From CAYLUN01 sp964386865 (lineage in GTDB: Bacteria > Verrucomicrobiota > Kiritimatiellia > RFP12 > UBA1067), in the NCBI GenBank assembly GCA_964386865.1, contig CAYLUN010000004.1, positions 62,001 to 126,000 of the forward strand: DNA of 64,000 nucleotides, read 5' to 3'. Under the pieces are notes generated by a model. The model had not been told where the DNA came from. It ran no database searches and saw only the letters and a program-made list of their open reading frames with translations. The translations under genes and the position numbers were made by a program. Each line of letters begins with the position of its first letter. Position 1 is the first letter of the stretch. This document shows positions 41,592 through 50,087 of this stretch, in pieces.

Positions 41592-42287
41592 ATGACCTAC
41601 CGCTGCCCATTCTGCAAGCAGGACCTCGGCCCGTCGCCGGCGGTGCGCTGTCCGCGGTGCGCAAAGGCCATGATAGTGCCGAAGATGCGCGAGCCGAACG
41701 TGAGGCTGGCAAGGAAGCGCACCCTCGAGAACATCTGGCGCGAGAACGAGCGAAAAAAGGCCGAACTGCATGCCGCGTTGTCGCCGACGCTGTTCCGCAA
41801 CCCGAAGTTCTATTTCGGCGTCATCGTGATTCTCTCGCTGATCGGCTTTTCGCTGTTCAACGCCACGGACTCGGCAGCGGTGCGGCAAAAGGAGCTTCCG
41901 CACCGGCGGGCCCTGCGCCATCTGGACGTCCTGGCCGAGGCGCTGGGGCGCTACCGCTTTCACGTCGGCGCCTTTCCAAACGACGAGCAGGGCTTGGCCG
42001 CGCTGGTGCGCGACCCGCACGTGCCGAAGTGGGACGGGCCCTATATCAACCTACTGCGCAGGGATCCTTGGGAAACGCCCTTTGTTTACAAATCTGCGAC
42101 GAACGGGCTGCCCACGCTCGTGTGCTGCGGGCCAGACAAGCAGCTGGGGACTCCCGACGATCTCAGGCCCGACCCGGCCCGCTATGAGCCTGGCACCGGC
42201 TGGACTAACGGCTGGGTCTCGGCTTACGACCGCGGAGTGGGCGTAAGGGTGGTGCCCCGCGATGGGGTCGTCGCGCCTGTGCGGTAG
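41592..42287 (+). CDS. zinc-ribbon/membrane/GspG-like pseudopilin-fold protein
   Basis: 231 residues with an unusual order: an N-terminal zinc ribbon (CPFCKQDLG and CPRCAKAM, residues 5-26), a charged helix, one membrane helix (FYFGVIVILSLIGFSLF, about 75-92), and an extracytoplasmic part resembling the C-terminal half of GspG (HLDVLAEALGRYRFHVGAFPNDEQGLAALV, DGPYINLLRRDPWETPFVYKS, CGPDKQLGTPDDL). The GspG prepilin leader is missing, so it is not a normal pseudopilin. It starts 6 bases after hisI. Function unknown. Confidence 0.78.
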   Translation: MTYRCPFCKQDLGPSPAVRCPRCAKAMIVPKMREPNVRLARKRTLENIWRENERKKAELHAALSPTLFRNPKFYFGVIVILSLIGFSLFNATDSAAVRQKELPHRRALRHLDVLAEALGRYRFHVGAFPNDEQGLAALVRDPHVPKWDGPYINLLRRDPWETPFVYKSATNGLPTLVCCGPDKQLGTPDDLRPDPARYEPGTGWTNGWVSAYDRGVGVRVVPRDGVVAPVR

Positions 42288-42314
42288 GCGCGAAGTAAAG
42301 AGGCCGCGACAGAG

Positions 42315-43415
<1,101 letters not shown>

Positions 43416-43576
43416 GGGGTGCTCCTTGGGGAAGAGGTTGGAACGTTCTTGGGATTCAGCGGTTCACGGTGGCCCGCGAGGCATGGGTTCACGCGTCTGT
43501 CCCGCCGTGGAATGCGTACTGTTATATCACACTCGGGCTCCGCGTGCCACTCTTGCGTGGCGGGAACCGCACGCAC

Positions 43577-43808
43577 GGGTGCGATTGCAAACTATTGCAA
43601 TCGCACAGAATTCAGAAGCCAGAAGCCAGAATTCAGGAGTTGGATGCCAACGAGTTATGTCCGATTCGCGCGAGATTCTTCCTGTCTCCTCTTTGGGAGA
43701 CACCTTTTTGGGCGGCGCTTTCGTATGTAAGTCGTTGCGAAGCAATTCTGAATTCTGACTCCTGAATTCTGACTTCTGGGTGCGATGCAACGAAGTAAAA
43801 TCGCACCC
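43577..43808. repeat. inverted-repeat bounded non-coding element (MITE-like)
   Basis: The gap 43416-44167 has no intact gene. This segment begins with GGGTGCGAT and a 12-bp perfect palindrome (43579-43606, ACTA loop) and ends with GGGTGCGAT...ATCGCACCC (43778-43808). Between them, a 22-bp inverted repeat (21 of 22 identical) pairs 43619-43640 with 43757-43778, built of GAATTC-rich units, and a small hairpin GTCTCC/GGAGAC (43684-43701) precedes a T-run. Overall it looks like a non-autonomous, foldback-type insertion. Confidence 0.5.
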
Positions 43809-43850
43809 CGCGCGCACCTAATGGGCCAACAAGGACACGAACTTGGTCAG

Positions 43851-43909
43851 CGACCTGCCGCAAGAGGCGTGGTTCAGCCCGGCGGCATGGGGGGAGATCG
43901 TGTTTCAGT
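43851..43909 (+). repeat. 59-bp direct repeat, copy 1 (coding-like tail)
   Basis: Matches 44096-44154 with about four differences. One frame reads SDLPQEAWFSPAAWGEIVFQ followed by a stop, with a stop 11 codons upstream, so it looks like the 3' end of a lost gene. Confidence 0.6.
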
Positions 43910-43922
43910 AGGAGGCGAAGAG

Positions 43923-43990
43923 CGGCCGGCTCGTAGCGCCGGCCGTACTGGCAGGGACCGGCAAGTACGACCGGCGCTACGAGCCGGTCG
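43923..43990. repeat. 68-bp REP module, copy A
   Basis: Two 26-bp arms, CGGCCGGCTCGTAGCGCCGG... and its near-complement, separated by 16 bases, form a near-perfect hairpin. Each arm also contains a small CCGGC-N7-GCCGG palindrome. The same 68-bp unit recurs four more times up to 50046. Confidence 0.85.
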
Positions 43991-44095
43991 AAAAGCGCAT
44001 GGCTGGGCTCCTGCGTGTCTGGTATTATAAAAGCGCATCTGCTGGCTCGTTGAATAGGTGATTGATGAACAGAATACTAGGAGTTGCGTTTTGAG

Positions 44096-44154
44096 CGACC
44101 TGCCGCAGGAGGCGTGGTTCAGCCCGGCGGCGTGGGGGGAGATCGTGCTTCAGT
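44096..44154 (+). repeat. 59-bp direct repeat, copy 2 (coding-like tail)
   Basis: Second copy, just before the metallophosphoesterase gene; the frame reads SDLPQEAWFSPAAWGEIVLQ then TGA. The silent-type differences between copies suggest that it was once translated. Confidence 0.6.
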
Positions 44155-44167
44155 GAGGGAGAGTATC

Positions 44168-45334
44168 ATGCGGAACTCAGTCACGGTTATCGTTGCTGGA
44201 ACGCTGTGCCTGGCGCTGTCGGCTCAGGCGCAAGTGGAGGCGGTGTGGCTGACGCACCGTTCTCCGTCGCCTGAGAAAACGGTGGTGAACTGGACGAGCG
44301 TGGTGCCCGGCCCGTCGCGCGTGTGCTACGGCGCGGACACGGCCTGCGCGCACGAGGCGCGGGTGGAGGGCGAGCGGACGCTGCGCCACGCGGAGATCGC
44401 GACGCCGCTGCGCGGGGCAGATGTCTTTTACCGCGTGGAGACGGGCGGGCAGAAATCGGAGACGCTCCGGTTTCAAACCTGTCCTGAAGACGGCGTGCGG
44501 GTGGCGGTGGTGGGCGACTGGGGGTACGCGAGCCGGCCCGACCTGACAGCGCTCAAGGCCGACCGGCCGCACCTGCTGATGACGGTCGGCGATAACGTGG
44601 CGAGTATCACGAATCCCAAGCAGGCCGGAGACAAGGCGTATATCCAGCCCTACATCGGGATGTTCAAATCCGAGGCGGCGCTTTTCGCATCGACGCCGTT
44701 CATGCCGATTCTTGGCAACCACGACAAGCAGGTCGGGCCGAGGGACAACAAGAAACCGGGTTCCAGCTCGGACGTGTACGATATCGCGGCGACGGCCTAC
44801 CTGAGCGTGTTCGCGCTGCCGGGAGAGGGCTGGAAATGGGCCTTCGCGATCCCGCAGGCGGACGTGACCTTCCTCGCGCTCGACCTGCACCACCTGAGCG
44901 ACTTCGGCACGACGTTCCAGACGAGCCACGATCACCGGCGCGGCTCGGAGCAGTTCAAGTGGTATGACGAACAAACGGCCCAAGCCGCGTCGGGCTTTGT
45001 GGTGACGCTCCTGAACGAAAAGAGCAGTTGCAGGAGCTTGGAGCAGGGCGCGTGGCACGGGCTGTTCAGCCGGGGAACGCTGGCCATCACGGGGTTCGGC
45101 TACTTCGCTGAGCGGGCGGTCGAAAGCAACGGGTTCCCCTACTACAACACCTGCGCCGCGAAGCCAGGCGCCGTGTACCGCGACGCCCAGGCGGCGGTGT
45201 GCGAGCCGGTGTCGAGCTATATGCTGCTGACGTTCAACCGCGGCAAGGGGCTGATGACCGTTGAACTCAAGCGTCTGGACGGAAGCGTGATCGACAGCCA
45301 GACGTATGGCCGGCGAGAGCGGAAGCGGGGGTGA
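44168..45334 (+). CDS. exported calcineurin-like metallophosphoesterase
   Basis: 388 residues with a signal peptide (LCLALSAQAQ-VEA). An N-terminal fibronectin-like domain (about 22-105) resembles that of purple acid phosphatases. The metallophosphoesterase domain has VVGDWGYAS, MTVGDN, ILGNHDKQVG and later histidine segments; the usual second-metal GHTH motif is replaced by a divergent part (ITGFGYFAERAV). It may be a phosphatase scavenging phosphate outside the cell. GGAG lies about 8 bases before the ATG at 44168; the frame extends upstream over the 59-bp repeat, which is not likely to be coding in that frame. Confidence 0.82.
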   Translation: MRNSVTVIVAGTLCLALSAQAQVEAVWLTHRSPSPEKTVVNWTSVVPGPSRVCYGADTACAHEARVEGERTLRHAEIATPLRGADVFYRVETGGQKSETLRFQTCPEDGVRVAVVGDWGYASRPDLTALKADRPHLLMTVGDNVASITNPKQAGDKAYIQPYIGMFKSEAALFASTPFMPILGNHDKQVGPRDNKKPGSSSDVYDIAATAYLSVFALPGEGWKWAFAIPQADVTFLALDLHHLSDFGTTFQTSHDHRRGSEQFKWYDEQTAQAASGFVVTLLNEKSSCRSLEQGAWHGLFSRGTLAITGFGYFAERAVESNGFPYYNTCAAKPGAVYRDAQAAVCEPVSSYMLLTFNRGKGLMTVELKRLDGSVIDSQTYGRRERKRG

Positions 45335-45426
45335 TCTGGGGCTGACATCTGCGTCAGCGGCTTTGCGATGTGCCCGTTGAACGTGCGCTTCCGGCTTCAT
45401 CTTCTCCGAAGCGGAGGGTACAATGA

Positions 45427-45524
45427 GCGCCGGCCGTACTGCATGGGCCGGGAGATCGGCCGGCTCGTAGCGCCGGTCGTACGGGCAGGGGCAACCAAGT
45501 ACGACCGGCGCTACGAGCCGGTCG
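45427..45524. repeat. composite REP left of the RAYT gene (68-bp copy B plus half-unit)
   Basis: A half-unit (GCGCCGGCCGTACTG..., from 45427) and a complete 68-bp module (45457-45524) lie in tandem. The same composite recurs right of the RAYT gene at 46326-46426, with identical joints such as CCGGGAGATCGGCCGG. The rest of the 203-base gap shows no gene. Confidence 0.82.
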
Positions 45525-45537
45525 CGGAGTGACAGTT

Positions 45538-46326
45538 ATGGCTGAGACCGTTCAAACACTGTCGTTTACGCGCCGCCGGCTGCCTCACTGGCTGGTGGCG
45601 AATCACGCCTATTTTGTGACGTTGTGCCGAAAGGGCTGCCTGCCCGCGAGGGTCGTGACGGATTTGCGCGCTGAGCGGGCGGAGATGGCGGCAAGAAAAG
45701 AAGTGGCGCGGGGTGATGCTACGGGTAGAATACGACAAGGGTTGGCGGCCGGCCGGCTCGTAGCGCCGGCCGTACTGGCAGGGTCCGGCACGTACGACCG
45801 GCGCTACGAGCCGGTCGAAATGCGCGAGTCGGATCGACTTCACACGAATGAAACCGTGCTCGCCGAGCAGCGCCGGCGCTTTCTGATGATCGAGGCGATT
45901 CTTGATGTTGTCGCACGCGGCGAACGTGACTTGTGTGAACCGTCCGTCTCCCGCATTATCCTCGGCAATCTCGACTGGCTGCGCGGTCGCGCCTGGCGCG
46001 TGTGGGCCGCGACGCTCATGCCCAGTCACGTTCATCTGGTGCTGGCGAGTACGGGAGGACGGGGTGAGGTGTTGCGTGATGACCTCGCGCAATTCATGTC
46101 CTATGTCGGACGGGCCGTCCATGCTGCAAAGGGAAAAACGGGCGGGTTCTGGCAGCGCGAGCCGTTCGATCACTGGTGCCGGGATGGTGAAGCGTGGTTG
46201 CGCAGCGTGACCTACACGGTCAACAATCCGGTCAAGGCCGGCCTGTGCGCGGCGTGGCGGGACTGGCCCCACACGGTGGTTGATCCGGACGTGGAGGCTG
46301 TGCTGTGTGGGGCGGCCAGCTCGTAG
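45538..46326 (+). CDS. REP-associated tyrosine transposase (RAYT), interrupted in frame by a REP
   Basis: IS200/IS605-like Y1 transposase of 262 residues. The metal-binding H-x-H is MPSHVHLVL (His164, His166) and the catalytic tyrosine is Tyr226 in SVTYTVNNPVKAGL. Residues about 71-94 are the translation of a complete 68-bp REP module (45750-45817) that keeps the frame open, and the stop TAG (46324-46326) lies in the next REP. Whether the protein is still active with this insertion is unknown. ATG 45538 follows the left REP directly. Confidence 0.9.
   Translation: MAETVQTLSFTRRRLPHWLVANHAYFVTLCRKGCLPARVVTDLRAERAEMAARKEVARGDATGRIRQGLAAGRLVAPAVLAGSGTYDRRYEPVEMRESDRLHTNETVLAEQRRRFLMIEAILDVVARGERDLCEPSVSRIILGNLDWLRGRAWRVWAATLMPSHVHLVLASTGGRGEVLRDDLAQFMSYVGRAVHAAKGKTGGFWQREPFDHWCRDGEAWLRSVTYTVNNPVKAGLCAAWRDWPHTVVDPDVEAVLCGAASS
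45750..45817. repeat. 68-bp REP module, copy C, inside the RAYT coding sequence
   Basis: Full-length module with both arms. It reads through in the RAYT frame as GRLVAPAVLAGSGTYDRRYEPV. It lies between the N-terminal part and the H-x-H motif, a region where homologues carry variable-length loops. Confidence 0.9.
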
Positions 46327-46426
46327 TGCCGGCCGTACTGTGGCATGGACCGGGAGATCGGCCGGCTCGTAGCGCCGGCCGTACGGGCAGGGGCAACCAA
46401 GTACGACCGGCGCTACGAGCCGGTCG
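46326..46426. repeat. composite REP right of the RAYT gene (half-unit plus 68-bp copy D)
   Basis: Half-unit then the full module at 46359-46426. Upstream bases GCCAGCTCGTAG (from 46315) are part of another REP arm and supply the RAYT stop codon. Confidence 0.82.
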
Positions 46427-46454
46427 AAAAAGTCGGCTTTACAGGGGGACGATA

Positions 46455-49400
46455 ATGACGGCAACGATCGCGATGGCAGGTGTGCTGGCCGGCTTGCTCG
46501 GCGGAAACGCCTTCAAACAAGACGACACCCTCGTTCTTTCCGGCAAGGTGTCGCCCGAAGTTCGCCTGGCGGTGCGGCAGGAGGGCACAGGTTACCGCGT
46601 GCGCGTGGAGGCGGAGAACCCGTACGCGAAAGTGACGGCGCGGCTGGCGATGGCTAGCGGCAAGGCGACCGTGTATCCGCTGGACAAGCTGCCTGCGGAC
46701 ACGCTCATAGCGGCCCATGAGGGCGCGGCGCTGCAGCTGGCGCTGGAGGTGAGCTGGTTCAACGCAGACGGCACGCTGCGGCAGCGCGAGGTCTTCCGCG
46801 CGCCGTCGGTCGGCAATCGGTTGCCAGAGGACGCGCGGCAGTGGGAGACGTTCGACTACGCCGCCTACCGCGAGCGCGTGGCGGATCTCGCGCAGCGCAT
46901 CCGCTTTCCCGTGCGGCAGCCGATGGAGGGCAAGCTCTCCGTGGTCATTGAGACGCCGGACGGCAGGCGAGTCCGCAACTTGGTTTCCGGGCAGGATGTG
47001 GCGGCGGGCGCGCAGATGCTGGACTGGGACGGCCGCGACGAGGTCGGCAACCTGGTCGCGCCCGGCGCGTACCGCTTCCGCACGGCCTCGCATCCCGGTA
47101 TCACGCCTGAATACAAGACGCAGTTCGCCAACGGCGGCGAGGCCGCCTTCTTCCCCTTCGGCTCGAACCACGGCACCATGACGGCGATGGCCGCCAACAG
47201 CACGCTGGTGTTCGCGGCGGCGCCCCTCACCGAGGGCGGCTGGGCGATCATCGCGCTCGCGCCGGACGGCGCGTTCGTGCGCGGCTACCGGCAGGTGGGC
47301 GGCGCGGGCATCGAGGCTGTTCAGCTTGCGGCCGATGAGAAGCGGCTCTACGTGCTCAACGACGGCGGAGCGTGGGGCGGGCGCGGCAAGGCCCCGGCGC
47401 TGACGCTGACCGTCTACGACATCGCCACCGGCGACATCGTGCCGCTCAAGGGCAACAAGGGGCAGTACACGGTTCTGCGCGAGCGCGAGCTGCGCGAGTA
47501 CAAGCCCGGCGAAGAACGCGCCTACGCGCTGGCCGGCGCGGCGTATCTCAATGGCGTACTATATGTGTCGGATCGCGAGCGGGGCTGCGTCCTCGCGGTC
47601 GACCCCGAGTCGGGTAAGGCGGTCGGCGAGATCCCGCTGCCGCAGGCGGGGGCGCTGGCGGCTGACAGCGGCAGGCTCGTGGCGGCGGCTGGCGACCGGC
47701 TGGTGAGTGTCGATCCCACCAGCAAGGCGGTGTCGCCGCTCTTCGCGCTGCCGTTCGCGCCGCGCGGGCTCTGCCTCGACAAGGACGGCTTCTATCTCAC
47801 AGGCGACTCGGATTGCACGATCAAGGCCTACGGGAGAAGCGGCAAGCTCGTGAAAACGCTGGGCGAGCCGGGCGGCGCGTACGAGGGCGCGTGGCGGCCC
47901 GAGCGGCTGGTCAATCCTGCGGGCGTGACGCTCGCGCCCGACGGCGCGCTCTGGGTGGCGGAGGATCGCCGCAACCCCAAGCGCCTGAGCAAGTGGGATC
48001 GCTCGACCGGCACCTGCGTGTATGACAAGGTCGGGTGCCCCGCATACGGCAGTCCGGGGGCGGGGTTCGATGCGGAGAATCCCGAGCGCTGGTTCGGGCA
48101 ACGCTGCCAGTGGAAGGTGGATCAGGCCAGCGGCAAGGCGACGATCATGAGCGTGCTGCAGAGGCACGAGGGCCACGTGCAGGGCAAGATCGAGGAATGC
48201 CTCAACTACACCTTCGTGCATCAAGACGGGCGGACGTTTGTGCTGGGCACTTACAAGGGCACGCTGATCTCCGAGCTGATGCCCGACGGCTCGCTCAAAG
48301 ACCGGGCGCTGATCTCCGACGTTCACGGCTTGCTTTACGGGCTGGAGTGGAAGCCCGTGCCCGCGTTCTGCGATACGGTGGAGAAGCGTTTCCCGAAAGC
48401 CAACCGCGAGCAGAAGTACACAGACGAGTCCTGCCGCTATGTCGGCACGCTGTGGGTGGACGCGGACGGCGACGGCGATTTCGATGCCGAGGAGTTCCAG
48501 TTCCTGCCGACCGGTACCAAGCTGGCGTCTTTCGGCTGGGGGCTCAAGCTGAACGACCTGACCTTGCGGCTGCCGTATCGCAACGCGAACAAGGAGGAGC
48601 AGGTTCTGACGCTGCGTCCGGACGGTTATAACGCGTGCGGCGCGCCGGCCTATTCGTTTGAGAAGGCGCTCGCGAAAGCCGCGCCGCTGAAGGACGACCT
48701 GCCGCAGGGCAGCCGCACGATCCTCGACACGACGCTCAACGACACGCGCGGCAACAGCGTGGTCAACACCGACCCCTTTATGTTCAGCATCGCGGAGGAC
48801 GGGCGGATCAACTGGCTCTTCCCGAACCGCTGGACCAACGTACACGGCTCGCACAAGGCACCGCTGCCCAAGCCGGGCGAGCTGCAGGGCGTCCTGTTCG
48901 GCCTCGGCACTGCGCCGCTCGACAAGCAGGGCGACGTGATGGTCTTCGTCGGCAACCACGGTCGCTTCTTCGTGATGACGACCGACGGGCTCTACCTCGA
49001 CGAGATGTTTCAAGACTGCCGCGTGGCGGAGGTGGTCGGGCCGGGGCTCATCGGCGGCGAGGCCTTCGGCGGCTCCTTCGGGTACGACCGCGTGAACAGG
49101 CGCTACGTGCTGCAGGCGGGGTGCAGCGGCTACCGCATCTATCACCTGAGCGGGCTCGACCAGGTGACGCGCAGCGAGGGCGAGATTAAGGTTACGCCCG
49201 AGATGCTAGCCTCAGCGGCGAGACGCACGCAGGCGGCCGCGCGTGAAGGTACGGTTCAGAAGCAGGCCGCGCTGGCGCGGCTGCCGCCGCAGGCGAAGGC
49301 CAGCTTCGGCGCACTGCCCATGGCGGCCGAGTGGGAGAGCGGCAATTGGAAGATCCGCGTGCGGGGCGCGTTCGACGATAAGAACCTCTACGTTCAGTAT

Positions 49401-49940
49401 GATGTGGCCGACCCCTCTCCGTGGGTGAACAACGGGAAGGATTGGACGCAGCTGTTCAAGACGGGCGACGCGGTGGACCTGCAACTCGGCACGGACGCGG
49501 CTGCGCCCGCGACGCGTAAAGACGCCGCGCCGGGCGATATCCGGCTCTCGATCGCGCCCTTCGCCGGCAAGCCGCTGGCGGTGCTCTATCGCTACCGCCT
49601 CAAGGATAAGGCCGGCGCGAATCCGGTGGAGTTCGCGAGCCCGTGGCGCAGCGAGAAGGTGGACGACGTGCGTAAGCTGGACGACGTGAAGGTCAGTGTG
49701 CAGGTCTCCGAGGGCGGTTATCGGCTGGAGGCGGCGATCCCGCTGGCTGCGCTCGGTCTCGGTACCGTCGGCGGCCAGACGCTGCGCGGCGATTTCGGCG
49801 TGATCTACGGCGACCGGCTGGGCACGGTCAACCTCTCGCGCGTCTACTGGTCAAATCAGGCGACGGGGCTCGTGAACGACGTGCCGGGCGAGACGATGCT
49901 CGCCCCCGACCTGTGGGGTGCGATCAAGTTTGGGGAGTGA
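46455..49940 (+). CDS. large exported beta-propeller protein with FlgD-like and CBM9-like domains
   Basis: 1161 residues from ATG 46455 (AGGGGG 6 bases upstream); the frame runs further upstream through the REP, which is not credible coding. A short signal peptide (AMAGVLAGLLGGNA) is followed by a FlgD Ig-like domain (about 159-206: VRNLVSGQDVAAGAQMLDWDGRDEVGNLV), NHL/PQQ-like propeller repeats (about 220-560 and later), a calcium-loop DADGDGDFDAEE (about 668-679), and a CBM9/DOMON-like C-terminus (about 950-1160: IRVRGAFDDKNLYVQYDV). It is probably a surface or periplasmic protein acting on polysaccharides; no catalytic residues can be named. Confidence 0.83.
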   Translation: MTATIAMAGVLAGLLGGNAFKQDDTLVLSGKVSPEVRLAVRQEGTGYRVRVEAENPYAKVTARLAMASGKATVYPLDKLPADTLIAAHEGAALQLALEVSWFNADGTLRQREVFRAPSVGNRLPEDARQWETFDYAAYRERVADLAQRIRFPVRQPMEGKLSVVIETPDGRRVRNLVSGQDVAAGAQMLDWDGRDEVGNLVAPGAYRFRTASHPGITPEYKTQFANGGEAAFFPFGSNHGTMTAMAANSTLVFAAAPLTEGGWAIIALAPDGAFVRGYRQVGGAGIEAVQLAADEKRLYVLNDGGAWGGRGKAPALTLTVYDIATGDIVPLKGNKGQYTVLRERELREYKPGEERAYALAGAAYLNGVLYVSDRERGCVLAVDPESGKAVGEIPLPQAGALAADSGRLVAAAGDRLVSVDPTSKAVSPLFALPFAPRGLCLDKDGFYLTGDSDCTIKAYGRSGKLVKTLGEPGGAYEGAWRPERLVNPAGVTLAPDGALWVAEDRRNPKRLSKWDRSTGTCVYDKVGCPAYGSPGAGFDAENPERWFGQRCQWKVDQASGKATIMSVLQRHEGHVQGKIEECLNYTFVHQDGRTFVLGTYKGTLISELMPDGSLKDRALISDVHGLLYGLEWKPVPAFCDTVEKRFPKANREQKYTDESCRYVGTLWVDADGDGDFDAEEFQFLPTGTKLASFGWGLKLNDLTLRLPYRNANKEEQVLTLRPDGYNACGAPAYSFEKALAKAAPLKDDLPQGSRTILDTTLNDTRGNSVVNTDPFMFSIAEDGRINWLFPNRWTNVHGSHKAPLPKPGELQGVLFGLGTAPLDKQGDVMVFVGNHGRFFVMTTDGLYLDEMFQDCRVAEVVGPGLIGGEAFGGSFGYDRVNRRYVLQAGCSGYRIYHLSGLDQVTRSEGEIKVTPEMLASAARRTQAAAREGTVQKQAALARLPPQAKASFGALPMAAEWESGNWKIRVRGAFDDKNLYVQYDVADPSPWVNNGKDWTQLFKTGDAVDLQLGTDAAAPATRKDAAPGDIRLSIAPFAGKPLAVLYRYRLKDKAGANPVEFASPWRSEKVDDVRKLDDVKVSVQVSEGGYRLEAAIPLAALGLGTVGGQTLRGDFGVIYGDRLGTVNLSRVYWSNQATGLVNDVPGETMLAPDLWGAIKFGE

Positions 49941-49978
49941 GCGGGAGAGCGCTGAGCGGCGACGTTTGGCGTGGTTTC

Positions 49979-50046
49979 GGCCGGCTCGTAGCGCCGGCCG
50001 TACGGGCAGGGTCTCGGGAGTACGACCGGCGCTACGAGCCGGTCGA
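49979..50046. repeat. 68-bp REP module, copy E
   Basis: Complete module between the two propeller genes; only the 16-base centre differs from the other copies. The 147-base gap holds nothing else. Confidence 0.85.
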
Positions 50047-50087
50047 AAAGAAGCAGAAGGTTTTTCGGTAATTTCGAGGAGTGTACG

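Larger units (their letters stand above)
45427..46426 (+). mobile_element. RAYT gene flanked by directly repeated composite REPs
   Basis: A single transposase gene lies between two ~100-bp direct repeats, each made of a REP half-unit and a full 68-bp REP module. This is the layout of a REP/RAYT domestication unit. No insertion-sequence ends or target duplications outside the REPs are visible. Confidence 0.65.

Noticed and set aside
39309..42020. 903-codon open frame on the minus strand across three genes
   Set aside because: It runs antisense through the methyltransferase, the nucleoside kinase and hisI, all with conserved motifs. No single gene would fit and no domain is seen.
43923..50046. 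CRISPR array formed by the repeated 68-bp sequences
   Set aside because: Copies are kilobases apart, each is a self-complementary hairpin pair, and there are no spacers or cas genes.
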